From Amorphophallus konjac (lineage: Eukaryota; Streptophyta; Magnoliopsida; Alismatales; Araceae), in NCBI GenBank assembly GCA_022559845.1, contig CM040126.1, forward strand, positions 221,966,641 through 222,030,640: a stretch of 64,000 bases of DNA, in the 5' to 3' direction. The notes below the pieces were generated by a model. That model was not told the origin of the DNA and did no database searches. It was given only the letters and a program-made list of their open reading frames with translations. Made by a program: the position numbers and the translations under genes. Positions 33,253 to 43,821 of the stretch are shown here, in pieces; within the stretch, counting starts at the first letter, position 1; each line of letters opens with the position of its first letter.

Positions 33253-35162
33253 GTGTTCACGTGCTACACCACCGGACACCAACCAGACACCCAGTCTGAC
33301 GACTTGAACCAGCCTCTGTCCCACTTCAGGAGGCCATGCCACCAGGCTCCGCCGCCTCCTCCAACAGGTCACATCGGCACTTCTGCCGGACCGCAGGCGT
33401 CGGAACACGCAGAAGAGGTCCCGGTGGAAGACTGTGACCCTCCTATCAACGCAGAGCCGGTGAACAACGACCCTCCTGCGAACGAGGCTCAATAAGTGAC
33501 CCTCGACACTCTTATGAAGGAGAACCAGCATCTGAAGGCCCTCCTGCAAGACCTCCTCCAGGAGCGAGACCTTCACCCACAGCAACCTGCTAGGCCCCAG
33601 GCTGAAGCACCGGTACCCCTGGTGGCTCGCGATGCTGCCAACACCTCAGCGGCGATTGCCCGAACCCCGTTGGCAACTGGGTTTGGCACGCCCCCGGTTG
33701 AGACTCAACTACGAGCCTCCAACACGCCAGTGCCAGAGAATCTTTTGGCGCAGTGCCAGATGATCGAGCGTATTGTCGAGACGAAGCTTGCCCAGTATGG
33801 TGAAGGGGATGTCACGGTAGATCTCCACAGTGTACCCTACTCGCTCCACCACCAGCTGAAAAAGCTTCCCCCAGAATACTCCAAGCCCCCGAAGCTGCAA
33901 AAGTTCGATGGGCAGGGGTAGCCACATGAACACCTAGCCTACTATGTTACGGCCATGGGTGAGTTAGCGTTGACGAATCTTACCTCCTCCGCTACTTTAC
34001 CACTTCGCTCACGGGAACGGCCTTCCAATGGTACTCCCGCCTGAAGCCCAACTCAGTCATCGACTGGGCCGATCTCCAGAAGAAATTCCTCGACCGATTT
34101 CAAACAGCCGAGCGAAAGGTCTCCCTAGCCGAACTCTGTTCTCTTCGGCAGAAAAAGGGCGAGGGCGCCCTCTACTTCATCAAAAAATGGCGAGACCTCA
34201 GCATGAGGTGTGTTCACCCACCTGTTCAAGAGGACGCCATCACCATATTTCGTCGAGGTCTGGCAGCCGAGGTCAGCGAAAAGCTTCTCGGCACCAATAT
34301 AAAATGCTTCGACCAACTCAATTCTACAGTCACCGAAATAGAGATGTTCTTCCCCGATAACCCGAGCTATACTACAGCAAAGGGTAAACAAGCGTGAGAA
34401 CGCCAGTCCGGTAAGGAGGTGAATATCATAGAGTTCACCCCTGCCGCCAAAGTCAGTATGGGGGCCGAATCTAGTGGCTCTGACAAAAAGCCAGCGGATA
34501 AGCCGGCTGCACCCTCTTTCTCGGAGCATACGAAGACACCCTTCTCCTTCAAGAAGGAACACACGAAGATGCTCTTCGACCTCTGTATGGCCCAGAAGAT
34601 TGTCGAACTGCCATAAATTCGCAAGCCGGACGAGACCCTGAAGACCGACAATCCCAGTTATTGCCTGTATCTTCGCATGCTGGGCCACTCAATTGAAGAT
34701 TGCTACGTCTTCAAGACGCAGGCGCAGAAGCTGATCCGAGACGGTCTTGTCAAAATGAAGACCGGCCTCGTCGATCCTCCGCAACCACATACGTGGGCCA
34801 GGCCAGCTAAGGCAGCCCGCGTGGATCACCCCTCTGCCAATGTCATCCACATGATGGCCGCATTCTCTCTTTCTAATGACGAGTCAGAGGATCCCAGGGC
34901 CAATCGGAGGGGACGTTCGATCTGGTATCCCGGGTGGAGGCCCTGGCATGATCAGAGACCTCTCTCCTTCCCTAGGGAGAGAACCCAACAACTCTTCGAC
35001 ATTCTCGTCGAGAATGGGCAAATCATGTCCCACGACTCGCCTGCCGACTACACCCATTGGGACCGTAGTCACCCCCAATACTGCCCCTTCCACGCTAGAA
35101 TCTGCCACCCGATCGAGTCCTGTGAGGAAGTTCAACACCTCATCCAGGAACAGATTCAATGA
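33253..35162 (+). pseudogene. E2 gag, decayed
   Basis: The N-terminal part has a Gln/Leu-rich likely coiled coil (LMKENQHLKALLQDLL near 33508). The gag core runs from about 33990 to 34400 with FQWYSRL and FIKKWRDLSMRC. Two zinc-knuckle-like segments follow: a degenerate one near 34660-34700 (second ligand replaced by Leu) and CPFHARICHPIESC near 35080-35125, which fits C-x2-H-x4-H-x4-C. The same gag type occurs in E3. Lesions are TAA 33493-33495, TAG 33919-33921, a frameshift near 33970, TGA 34395-34397 and TAA 34614-34616. Gag would form the RNA-packaging particle. Confidence 0.88.
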
Positions 35163-37139
35163 GAGCAGATCGATGCGGAAAGAAACTCCATGTCGCTCGT
35201 CAGGCTTCGGTAAGCTGTCGAAGAGACCATGAGCATTGCCAGGGATGCGCCAGAGCGGTCAAACTCAACTCATGAAAATGGGCACGGGCTGCCTTACCAG
35301 CATCCTCCAGAATGGCCCGAGTTTCGGACAGACAACCAAGAGGCACTCGAGCGATTGCGGAGGCGTAGAGAGCGGGATACCATTCAAGAGACGGAGCCGA
35401 CCAACTTCTCGGTCAACGTCATCCATGCCCCTGCTCCTCCGACCCTTGGGGGCTCTCAGGCATCAACAGCCAGCCAGCCAACCCCAGCCACTTCGGCTGT
35501 GCGGTGGCGGTCCTGGCGGGAGCTAAAGTCTCTCCCTTTTTCTGAAGAAGACACCGCCAGGCTCCTCCGGGTCCTTCTCGGCCAAGAGGACGTTCTGGTG
35601 GGCGAGACGACGATGGGCTCTTCAGCTCTTTCTCGTCCTTTTCCCATCCTATCTCCGTCGCCGGTGGCCGCGGATAGGAAGGGAAAGCAAAAGTAGGGTG
35701 AGGCCCCGCCTCAGCCCCGTTACACCTCCTCAGCGAACGGGCCATCGGGTCCTCTCCACCTACTTGTTGACACAATCCAGAGTACGAAGAAGACATCTTC
35801 GGAGTCTTCAGCGGCTTCGATTCAAGTGGCGGGCCCACCACCACAAGGCTCCGCCATTTCGCAGAGTCGGGATAACTATGCAGAGCGACAATGTCTTGCG
35901 ACACCGTTAGTTGTCGCTGGGCCTAGCTCTTAGCATGGTTGCAAAGGCAAGGCTAAGGAGCAGGACGTCCAGCACCCCTCTCTGCCCGCTTCTCAACAAA
36001 TGCCGTCACCACCGCGGCTAAGGCATCAAACCACGCACACGTCTTCGGACGCCAGCACCAGCCTACCGACTCCCCGTAGGCTCCCGTCGCCACCGCGAGT
36101 AAGGCACCAAACCGCGCACACGACTTTGGATGCCAGTCCCAGCATCCCGACATACCAGGAATTATCGCTCGAGGTAATCGAGCAGGCGATCGACGCCACC
36201 TTCTAGATACAACAAGCGGAAGGCGCTTGGATCAAAATCCGGGCAAGGAAGAGTCATCGACCCCGCCTTGCAAAGGCATCAGGTCAGAGATATCCTCATC
36301 AGGATTTATCAACTCTGGCTCCAGCACCTCTCCCTCCTACTCCCTTGGAGATCGCTATCACTAAGAGACAAGAGAAAAATAGGAGGAAGAACCTCAGGAG
36401 GCGGCTCAAGAAACAAGTAGAACAAGCCACCGCCCTGCAATCTCCGGCCGAGCCAACGCCTCTCCAAAGGCTCCAGCGGCTCATTGATGACTTGGAGGAA
36501 TACATTCCCCCTCATCCTACCGACGCTCTCCCACTCGACAGCTACATCCCGTGGGAAGAAATGTAGAAACGAGCCTGCCTCAGAAATTGGGTCCAAGAGA
36601 TGATCGGAAAGCTCAAGGACGGCGAAAGACTCGTGATCCCTGACAAGCTCTCCTTGTGCTATAAAGACAAGGAGATCACTACAGAGCAGCTGGAAGAAAT
36701 GTTTCGGCGCTGCACCTGCAACATGGTGGCCATCCCACCTCCTGACAATATCAACGCTTCTCGGCGGGATGAGCCAGTAGCCTCCCGGACGAGACAAAGG
36801 GCTACCGCCCCTCTGGGGTAACAGCCAGCTCAAGAGCACACCAGTCGCAGCCGAGGTCATCACCGGGGACGCGGTAGAGGCCGTGGAAGAACTTCCGAGT
36901 TACCCCTCTCTCCATCCACCTTCGACCCAGAACGAGTCATCCTCTTTCGAGGGGAGGAACCGGCTCCCATCCCGGAAGTAGAAATTTGGGGTGGAACCGA
37001 TATCTTTGATCCTTCTGGCATTGACGAGACTACTGCCAGTCTCCCAGCCCCTGCGCCAGTACCGGCTTCTGCAGCAAAGTAAGCGGGACCGTCCGGCAAG
37101 GACGAGCCCGCTCGCCAGTCACCCCTAGAAGAGCCATCA
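35163..37139 (+). pseudogene. E2 linker between gag and protease
   Basis: This 2 kb stretch is largely open in the same frame as gag and protease, with scattered stops (for example 36564-36566 and 36819-36821). It contains a Lys/Arg-rich helix-like segment (EKNRRKNLRRRLKKQ near 36372) and a repeated SPPR-RHQTTHTSSDAS segment near 36004-36130. No known domain is recognised. It was probably part of a long gag-pro polyprotein. Confidence 0.55.
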
Positions 37140-38426
37140 TTGGCATCTCTGTTCCGAGAGCCCGCTGGCGATCGAGGTCAATCTGATCCCGGTGGTATGG
37201 GTAAGGTAGTGCAACTCCCTGATGGGGAACAGCGCGGCAGCTCGCAGAAGGTTCAACCTGACATACTACCCTCCTTGGAGGATGCTCGAGCCCGAGCTGA
37301 CCGGAAGGTCCTCCACCAGATGAAACACTTCCCTGCCAGCATTTCGATTTGGGAAGCCATCGCTTGGAGTAAGGACCTAAGGGAAACCCTTATCAAGATA
37401 CTCCAAGAGCCGAAAATCTACGAAGCACATGCCACAGAAATGAAGGCGGCTGCCTATGAAGCCTTCGCAGCCACCATCTCCTTCACAGAGAAAGACATGA
37501 TGCTTTCCCCTCCGTGCCACAACCATCCTCTCTACATGAAGGGGAAGATCAACGGGCATGATGTGAACCGGATCCTAGCGGACGCTGGTGCCACTGTTAA
37601 CATCATGACACTCAAGACGTTCAAGTCCCTATATCTGACCCCATACCTCTAGAAGGTTCAGGCGGTTAAGATATCCGGCTTTAACCAGAACACCGAGGAC
37701 GTCCTCGACCGGGTGGACGTCGACCTAGTCCCCGATGATTTCGCCTCGAAGGTGACATTCTACATCATCGACTCCAACACGTCTTACAAGATGCTACTGG
37801 GCAGACCCTGGCTCCATGAAAACTGGGTCGTCCCATCAACTCTCCACCAATGCATCAAGTATGCCAAGGACGGGGAGCAACATAAGGTCTTTGCAGACCT
37901 GTCGCCGTTCACACCGGTAGAATGCAACCTGGCCGATGCGGCGCTCTATTTCAAGAGGATTAGTTTGTACCCCGTGATTAAGAGCAAAAGCAATGGCTGG
38001 TTCTCAGAGGAAGATGATGATGATCTCTTCTCTGTTGACAAGGAAAAGGCCAAGCTTCACCGGCTGCGCCTCGGCTCCAAGTCAACCCCAGATCACCCTG
38101 AGAGGCGCCAGATCGACTTCGAGGCTAATCTCATTGGTCGAGCTATCCGCAAGAGTATATGCTTGCCACCAGACTGCATCCAGTTCCCTTGTGCATCCGA
38201 GGAGCATAGCGTTGAGTCGCTGACGACTTTCATTGTCACTTTCAAGCGACAACGTCGAAACAAGAAGAAGGCTAACAGGGACAAACCCATCGTCTTCTAC
38301 AAGGGAGACATGGTCCCTCAAGCCCCGCCGGATGATGACTTCGGCTGGTCTAGGCAAGCCGATGATACCCCTGAAGCAGTTCAGGTGTGGGGTGATTATC
38401 GCCGCATATTCAAGAAATGTGTTTGA
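37140..38426 (+). pseudogene. E2 aspartic protease region, decayed
   Basis: The protease signature is ILADAGATVNIM, with the catalytic Asp codon at 37581-37583; Tat elements usually have D-G-G or D-S-G there, so D-A-G may be altered. Downstream, LLGRPWLHENW (near 37793) is the conserved second half of retroelement proteases. A TAG at 37650-37652 separates the two halves. After about 37900 the frame continues as the spacer between protease and RT and ends with TGA at 38424-38426. Confidence 0.85.
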
Positions 38427-39548
38427 AACAACACATTCCCCTATGGCAAACTTCTGCCCGACAATGATACTTCTATCAGCTGTGGACTCCTTCCCAGGTC
38501 CGAGGGCAACCCCCGTCCTTCCATAAGGATACCAGGGGGCTTGGCTACGACCAGGACACAGACTTCTGCATCCACTACGCAGTTAATGTCATAGGTTCGA
38601 TGCTATCAGTCGACGACAGAGCTAGAGTCGAAGCCAAATTCGATAGCTCCGGGGATGAGGGGGAAGAAATCCTGATCCCAACCTCCGCCAAAGCAAGAAC
38701 CCCGGCTCAAGCCGTCGGGGAACCTTCTCAGTCTCCCTGCCAAGACAAAGGGGCAGAGGAAGCTTCTCTGGTCTCTCAGCCAGTCAAGGGACCCAGTTCA
38801 ATAAACCCTCCTAAGGGGGGGGGGGGATATCGCTGGTCCTAGCTGCGAAAGATTGTCAACTTCGCTAGGCAACCCTGGGGAGATCTCAACAACCCCAGTT
38901 GATGACTGCTGGCCAAAAGTCGGCAGCCCAGATCGATCCCTAGGGGATCCCAGTGGCAACCACTCTCCAGTCCCTTCAGCAACAGTCAATGGCTTCGAGA
39001 ACCAAGAAATACACGAAGCCGACACTGATGATGAGGATTTCATCGATCTTCAACCCTCTCCTCCCGAGCTAGAGGACGGCGGCCAGGCGACCGTCGACGA
39101 TCTTGTGGAGATCAACCTGGGCAAAGATGAAGCCCCTCAGCCTACATTTGTCAGTGCTCTCCTCACCGAGGCAGAGAAGCAGGACTACAAGCAACTCTTG
39201 CTTGAATACAAAGACTGCTTCGCCTGGACGTACAAGGAGATGTCAGGGCTAGACCCCTCCATAGCGGAGCACGACCTAGCCATTTCTCCCTCAATCGCTT
39301 CGGTCAAGCAACCACAGCGGCGCATGCGCCACAAGCTGGAGCTCCAGGTTTCGGCCAAAGTCCATAAAATGGCGGAGGTCAACTTCATTGAGCCGTGCAT
39401 CTACCCGATCTGGCTTGCCAATATAGTTCTAGTCAAGAAGAAGAATGGTCAAGTCCGCATCTGAGTCGACTTCCGGGACCTCAACAAAGCCTGTCCGAAG
39501 GATGACTTCCCAGTCCCAATTATAGAAACGATGGTCGATATGACCACC
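38427..39548 (+). pseudogene. E2 pre-RT spacer and N-terminal part of RT, cut by LINE insertion
   Basis: A frameshift in 38430-38500 moves the frame to one starting near 38590, and a run of 12 G at 38815-38826 coincides with the return to the original frame. RT begins near 39190 (YKDCFAWTYKEM, then VRI-stop-VDFRDLNKACPKDDFP). TGA 39462-39464 interrupts it. The RT breaks at the 18-bp target sequence of the LINE (39531-39548) and resumes at 41004. Confidence 0.88.
39531..39548. repeat. Target site duplication of the LINE, left copy
   Basis: ATGGTCGATATGACCACC occurs at 39531-39548 and again at 41004-41021. An 18-bp duplication next to an A-run is typical of target-primed reverse transcription. 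Confidence 0.95.
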
Positions 39549-41003
39549 TTTTTGGTTGGACAGCTAGATTGGGAATCAAAAATTGACTGATTTTGTCCCT
39601 GCTTCTCTCATCCCAAATACTAGCATCACAGTCAATGACTTCTTATTGCATCCTACTAGTGAAAATGATGATCTCTTGGATAGACTGGTTCCAGAGGATA
39701 TCAAATCGGCCATTGAGAATTTTTAGCTGACTCAGAATCCTGATGTTCAGGTCTGGAGCTTATCTTCATCTGGTAAATGCACGGTCTCATCAACCTATCA
39801 GATTATTTCTAACAGAATGCCCACCCAATATATCCTCCCTTGGACCCGGCTATGGTCTAACTGGCTCCCCAAAAAAATATCTGTTCATATTTGGAAAATT
39901 GCTCACAATGCTCTGCCTACTGATACAAATATTCAGCGAGTGGGGGTGCAACTGTGCTCCAAATGCTACTGCTGCAGTTTGCAAAATGAGGAAACTCTTA
40001 ATCATATTTTCTTGCACAGTGAATTGGCAACTCAAGTTTGGTCGTATTTACAACCTTTGGACTGCATTTGGAAAATAATTCAATGAGATCTTTCATCTTT
40101 CAAAATGCTATTAATCTCCACCAAAAATTGCTTACGGCCTTTTCCATCTTGCTGTCATTGGCTATGGTCTATGGGAGATTTGGAAAGTAAGAAATGCTGC
40201 GAAATATGATGGCAAAGTCATCCCCAAGCAAAACCTCCTCCACCACATTATTTTTCAAGTTAAAAATACTTGTGCTGCTGCAACCTTAAGGAGTCAGATA
40301 ACATCAAGAGGAAACTTTTGGAGCAGTTTGGTATCAATGTTCAGCTGACCGGTTGCTCTCAGCTGAAAATTATAAAGTGGATTTGCCCTCCCTGGCCTTT
40401 TCTTAAGCTCAACACTGATGGTGCATGCAAAATTAATGGTGACTCAGGTGGTGGTGGTATTATTAGAGACAGCAGAGGCAATACACTTCTTGCATTTTCT
40501 CATTACTATGGCAAGTCAAATAGTCTTATTGCAGAGGCACGTGCTTTACTTGATGGCATTAAATACCTGCATACTGTTGATGTCAAGCCAGTCCATATTG
40601 AATGTGACTCGAACACACTAGTTCAAATTATCAAAAAGGAAATTCATTGCCCATGGTCCATTCTATCTTATGTGAGAGAGATCTGGAGCTTACTTACTCA
40701 GAATGATGCAGTTGATCATATCTACATAGAAGGAAATAAAGTTGTTGATTCCTTAGCCTCTTTGGCTTGCATTTCCAAATGTAATGTTTTCTTTTCTTAT
40801 GATGAGCTTCCTACATCTATAAAGGGAGCAGCTCGATTAGATAAACTGGGTATGCCTAGTATTCGTTTGATGTAAATGTAATTCCTTTGATCAGCAATAA
40901 AATTTACCCCCTAGTGTTCGACTGGTGGAGTGGCTTTCTCTTTACCTTTGGTAAAGGGTGCACTCTCCCATCAAACCCTGGGTATGGTTTTTTTGAAAAA
41001 AAA
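39549..41003 (+). mobile_element. 5'-truncated plant L1-type LINE (1455 bp)
   Basis: The insertion lies between perfect 18-bp duplications in the E2 RT, ends in a run of nine A (40996-41004, the last base shared with the duplication), and encodes the end of a LINE ORF2. The missing 5' part (endonuclease, RT) reflects truncation at insertion. It arrived after E2 and is itself inactive. Confidence 0.94.
39565..40875 (+). pseudogene. LINE ORF2 3' end: zinc-binding RT domain and RNase H
   Basis: 39565-40085 encodes the zinc-binding domain that follows RT in plant LINEs (WSNWLPKKISVHIWKI, then a Cys/His cluster with LNHIFLHSELATQVW). After a frameshift between 40085 and 40270, 40270-40875 encodes a type I RNase H: NTDGACK (first Asp near 40417), AEARALLDG (Glu), ECDSNTL (second Asp) and NKVVDSLAS (last Asp), so all four acidic residues are present. 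TAG 39724-39726 interrupts the first part. Plant L1 elements are known to carry such an RNase H; it would remove RNA from the RNA-DNA hybrid. Confidence 0.92.
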
Positions 41004-42140
41004 ATGGTCGATATGACCACCGGTCATGAAGCCTTGTCTTTCATGGGTGGGTCATCCGGTTACAATCAAATCCGGATGTCCCTTAAAGATAAGAACCACA
41101 CAGCCTTCAGATCCCCCAAGGGGATTTTCAATTACAAACGCATGCCCTTCGGTCTGAAGAATGCCGGTGCTACTTACCAAACGGCCCTGACCAAAATATT
41201 CGACGAGATACTGCACAACACCGTCGAATGCTATGTCGACGACCTCGTCGTCAAGGCTAAAAGGCGCGAAGATCATTTGCATGACCTCCGCCAAGTCTTC
41301 GAGCGTCTCCAGCAATATGGACTCAAGATGAACCCCATGAAGTGCACCTTTGGCGTATCCAGTGGCAAATTTCTCAGCTTCATCGTCAAGTACCGAGGAA
41401 TTGAGGTGGATCCCAGCAAGATTAAAGTAATCCGGGAGCTCCCACTGTCCAGCAATATCACTGAACTCATGTCCTTCCAAGGGAGGCTGACCTATATTCG
41501 GAGGTTTATCTCTAACCTCTCCGGTCGATGTGCGCCTTTCAGCAAGTTGATGAAGAAAGACGTCCCATTTACGTAGGACTCGGAATGCCAACTGGCTTTC
41601 GAGCAAATCAAGGAGTATCTCCTTACTCCTCCAGTCCTGGGGGCACCAATCAAGGGTAAACCCCTCATCCTTTACATTGCGGCCATGGACGCTTCGTTGG
41701 GAGCTCTGTTGGCGCAAATCAATGAGGAAGGTAAGGAGCAACCCCTCTATTACCTCAGCCGGAAGCTAATCAGTTCCGAGTACCGCTACTCCCCCATGGA
41801 GAAGGTCTGCTTGGCATTGGTGTTCGCAGTTAAGAAGCTGTGGCATTACCTCCTGTCTCATCAAGTCGAGCTTATATCCAAGCACGACCCCCTGAAGTAT
41901 CTCCTTCGACAACCTATCCTCTCAGGCAGATTGGGGAGGTGGGCCCTCCTATTGATGGAATACGACATCACCTATGTCCCCAGAAAAGCAATTAAGGGAC
42001 AGGGTATGGCTGAATTCTTGGCAGCCCATCCAGTGCTAGACGACTCGCCTTTCAGCTCGGAGCTCCCGACAAGGAGTCCCTTGCTGCTCAATCACAACCA
42101 CCGGTTGAACAGAGCGGAGATGTTTTACATTATTGGCAGT
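41004..42140 (+). pseudogene. E2 RT (C-terminal part) and RNase H
   Basis: The frame resumes after the LINE with GGSSGYNQIRM and FGLKNAGATYQ, then the catalytic YVDD (near 41231), so the RT active site is retained. The RNase H follows from about 41640 (DASLGALLAQ, LYYLSRKL, KLWHYLL). TAG 41574-41576 at a conserved Trp position is the main lesion. A frameshift between about 42080 and 42170 precedes the next domain. Confidence 0.92.
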
Positions 42141-42169
42141 AAAGCGCTCTCACAACCAGCGTGCCTTGC

Positions 42170-42766
42170 TGGGAGTTCTACTTCGATGGTGCTTCCCGAG
42201 AGATCACCCGAAGCAACCAGGATCCAGCCACTATGGCAGGTGCCGGCATAGTCTTCCTGACCCCTCAGGGCGGAGTCTTGTACAACTCCTGCACCCTCAT
42301 GAAATCCCTAACCAACAATGAAGCCGAGTAGGAAGCTCTACTCATTGGGCTCCAGATGGCTCTCCACATGAGCATTAAATGCCTCAAAGCCTACGGGGAT
42401 TCCCAGCTGATAGTCCGGCAGGTCCTCGGCCTCTATGACGTGCGGAAGCCAGAGTTGGTTCCATACCATACCGCCGTCACTAGATTAACCCAGAAGTTCT
42501 ATTTCTTCAAAATAGAACACATCCCCAGGAGTAGCAACGCTCAGGCGGATGCCTCAGTGAAATTGGTCGCGGCCATCAAGCTCCCGCCCAAGGGTGAGGT
42601 CGACATCGTCATCAAACACATAAGGCTGATGCCGAGCTCACTTGAAGGCAACACAGGTCTCACCATTTACGAGGTCCACGACCTGGACCAGAGCGCGCCT
42701 CTAGAAGAGGATGATTGGCATGCACCCATCATCAAATTCAAGAAAGAGTGGCTTCCCCCTGACTGA
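42170..42766 (+). pseudogene. E2 second RNase H (archaeal-type aRNH of Tat elements)
   Basis: The segment has FDGASRE (first Asp near 42185), NEAE (Glu), YGDSQLIVRQV (second Asp) and NAQADAS (last Asp near 42550). That is the layout of the extra RNase H between RNase H and integrase that marks the Tat lineage. TAG 42329-42331 falls right after the catalytic Glu block. In this family it is thought to supplement or replace the older RNase H. Confidence 0.9.
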
Positions 42767-43821
42767 GCTCAAAGGGTTCAGCTACTCCACCGAGCAACCT
42801 CTTATGAGTTGATTGGCGACTCCCTGTATCGGCTTGTCCACGAGAAGAACAAGTCAATCCTCCTGAGATGTGTCTCCCTCGCCGAGGCATGAGCCGTCAT
42901 GCAGGAGGTTCACTCCGGATTGTGTGGTGCGCACTAGGCCGGAGACCGAATGAAGCACAACATCAAGCTCAAGGGCTTCTACTGGCCAACCATGTACGCG
43001 GATTGCATCTAGTATGCCCGTACATGCCACCAATGCCAAGTCTTTGGCCCAGTACCCAGAAAACCTCCTAACCTACTGCGTCCTACAGCTCCCACCTGGC
43101 CATTCGCTGAGTGGGGCATGGACATCGCGGGGCCTTTCCCGGCATCTTCCAAGGGCCATAAATACATCTTGGCCGCCACTGATTACTTCTCTCGTTGGGC
43201 GGAGGCTCTGCCTTTGCGAGAGGCCACCGACGAGGTGATTTCCAGATTCTTCCGGCACAACATCATATACCGATTCGGTACTCCCAGTCGCATAGTCTCC
43301 GACAATGGGACACCATTCAAAAATAAGGCCGTATACCAGCTAGCGGCTAAATTCCACATCGACTGGAGAACCTCTTCGGTCTACAACCCCCAGGCTAACG
43401 GTTTGGTGGAAGCCATCAACAAAACCCACTGTAAGCTCCTGGCTAAGATGGTTAGCCACCGGAAATGCGATTGGGGTGAGAAGGTCTTTGAAGCATTATG
43501 GGCCTATCGAACGGTCTACAAAACCCCCACGGGGTGCTCGCCGTTCTCCCTTCCTTACGGGACAGAAGCAATTATCCCCATTGAAGTCCAGTTAACCTCT
43601 TATCGTGTGGCAATCCACACCGGCCTTGCCGGCTCTGATGAAGAGGAGTACCAGAGGAGGCTAGAAGAGCTCACCGATCTAGAAGGCAAGCGACTCGAAG
43701 CCTACAAACACCTACAAGTATACTAGGCTCGCATGGCTCGGGCCAATGATAAGCTCGTCAAACAGCGAGCTTTCAAGCAAGGTGACCTCGTCATGATCAA
43801 GGAAAAAGAAGTCATGGCAGG
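42767..43821 (+). pseudogene. E2 integrase, cut by E3 insertion
   Basis: The HHCC zinc region lies at 42890-43050 (QEVHSGLCGAH, CHQCQVFG) with TAGs near 42936 and 43011. The DDE core has WGMDIAGPF (first Asp near 43120), VSDNGTPFKNK (second Asp near 43300) and NGLVEAINK (Glu), all retained. TAG 43724-43726 lies in the C-terminal part. The frame ends at 43821, directly at the E3 LTR; its remainder should follow E3 beyond the window. Confidence 0.9.

Larger units (their letters stand above)
8238..43821 (+). mobile_element. E2: Tat-lineage Ty3/gypsy retrotransposon, decayed, host of E1, LARD, LINE and E3
   Basis: Removing the nested insertions leaves one + strand element: 5' LTR in three pieces (8238-8385, 19023-19513, 28952 to about 31180), primer-binding site, leader ORF, gag, protease, RT, RNase H, a second RNase H and integrase. 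The extra RNase H between RNase H and integrase and the leader ORF place it in the plant Tat lineage (Ogre/Retand-like). The integrase tail breaks at 43821 where E3 is inserted, and the 3' LTR must lie beyond the right edge. Many stops and several frameshifts show it is long dead. Confidence 0.88.
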
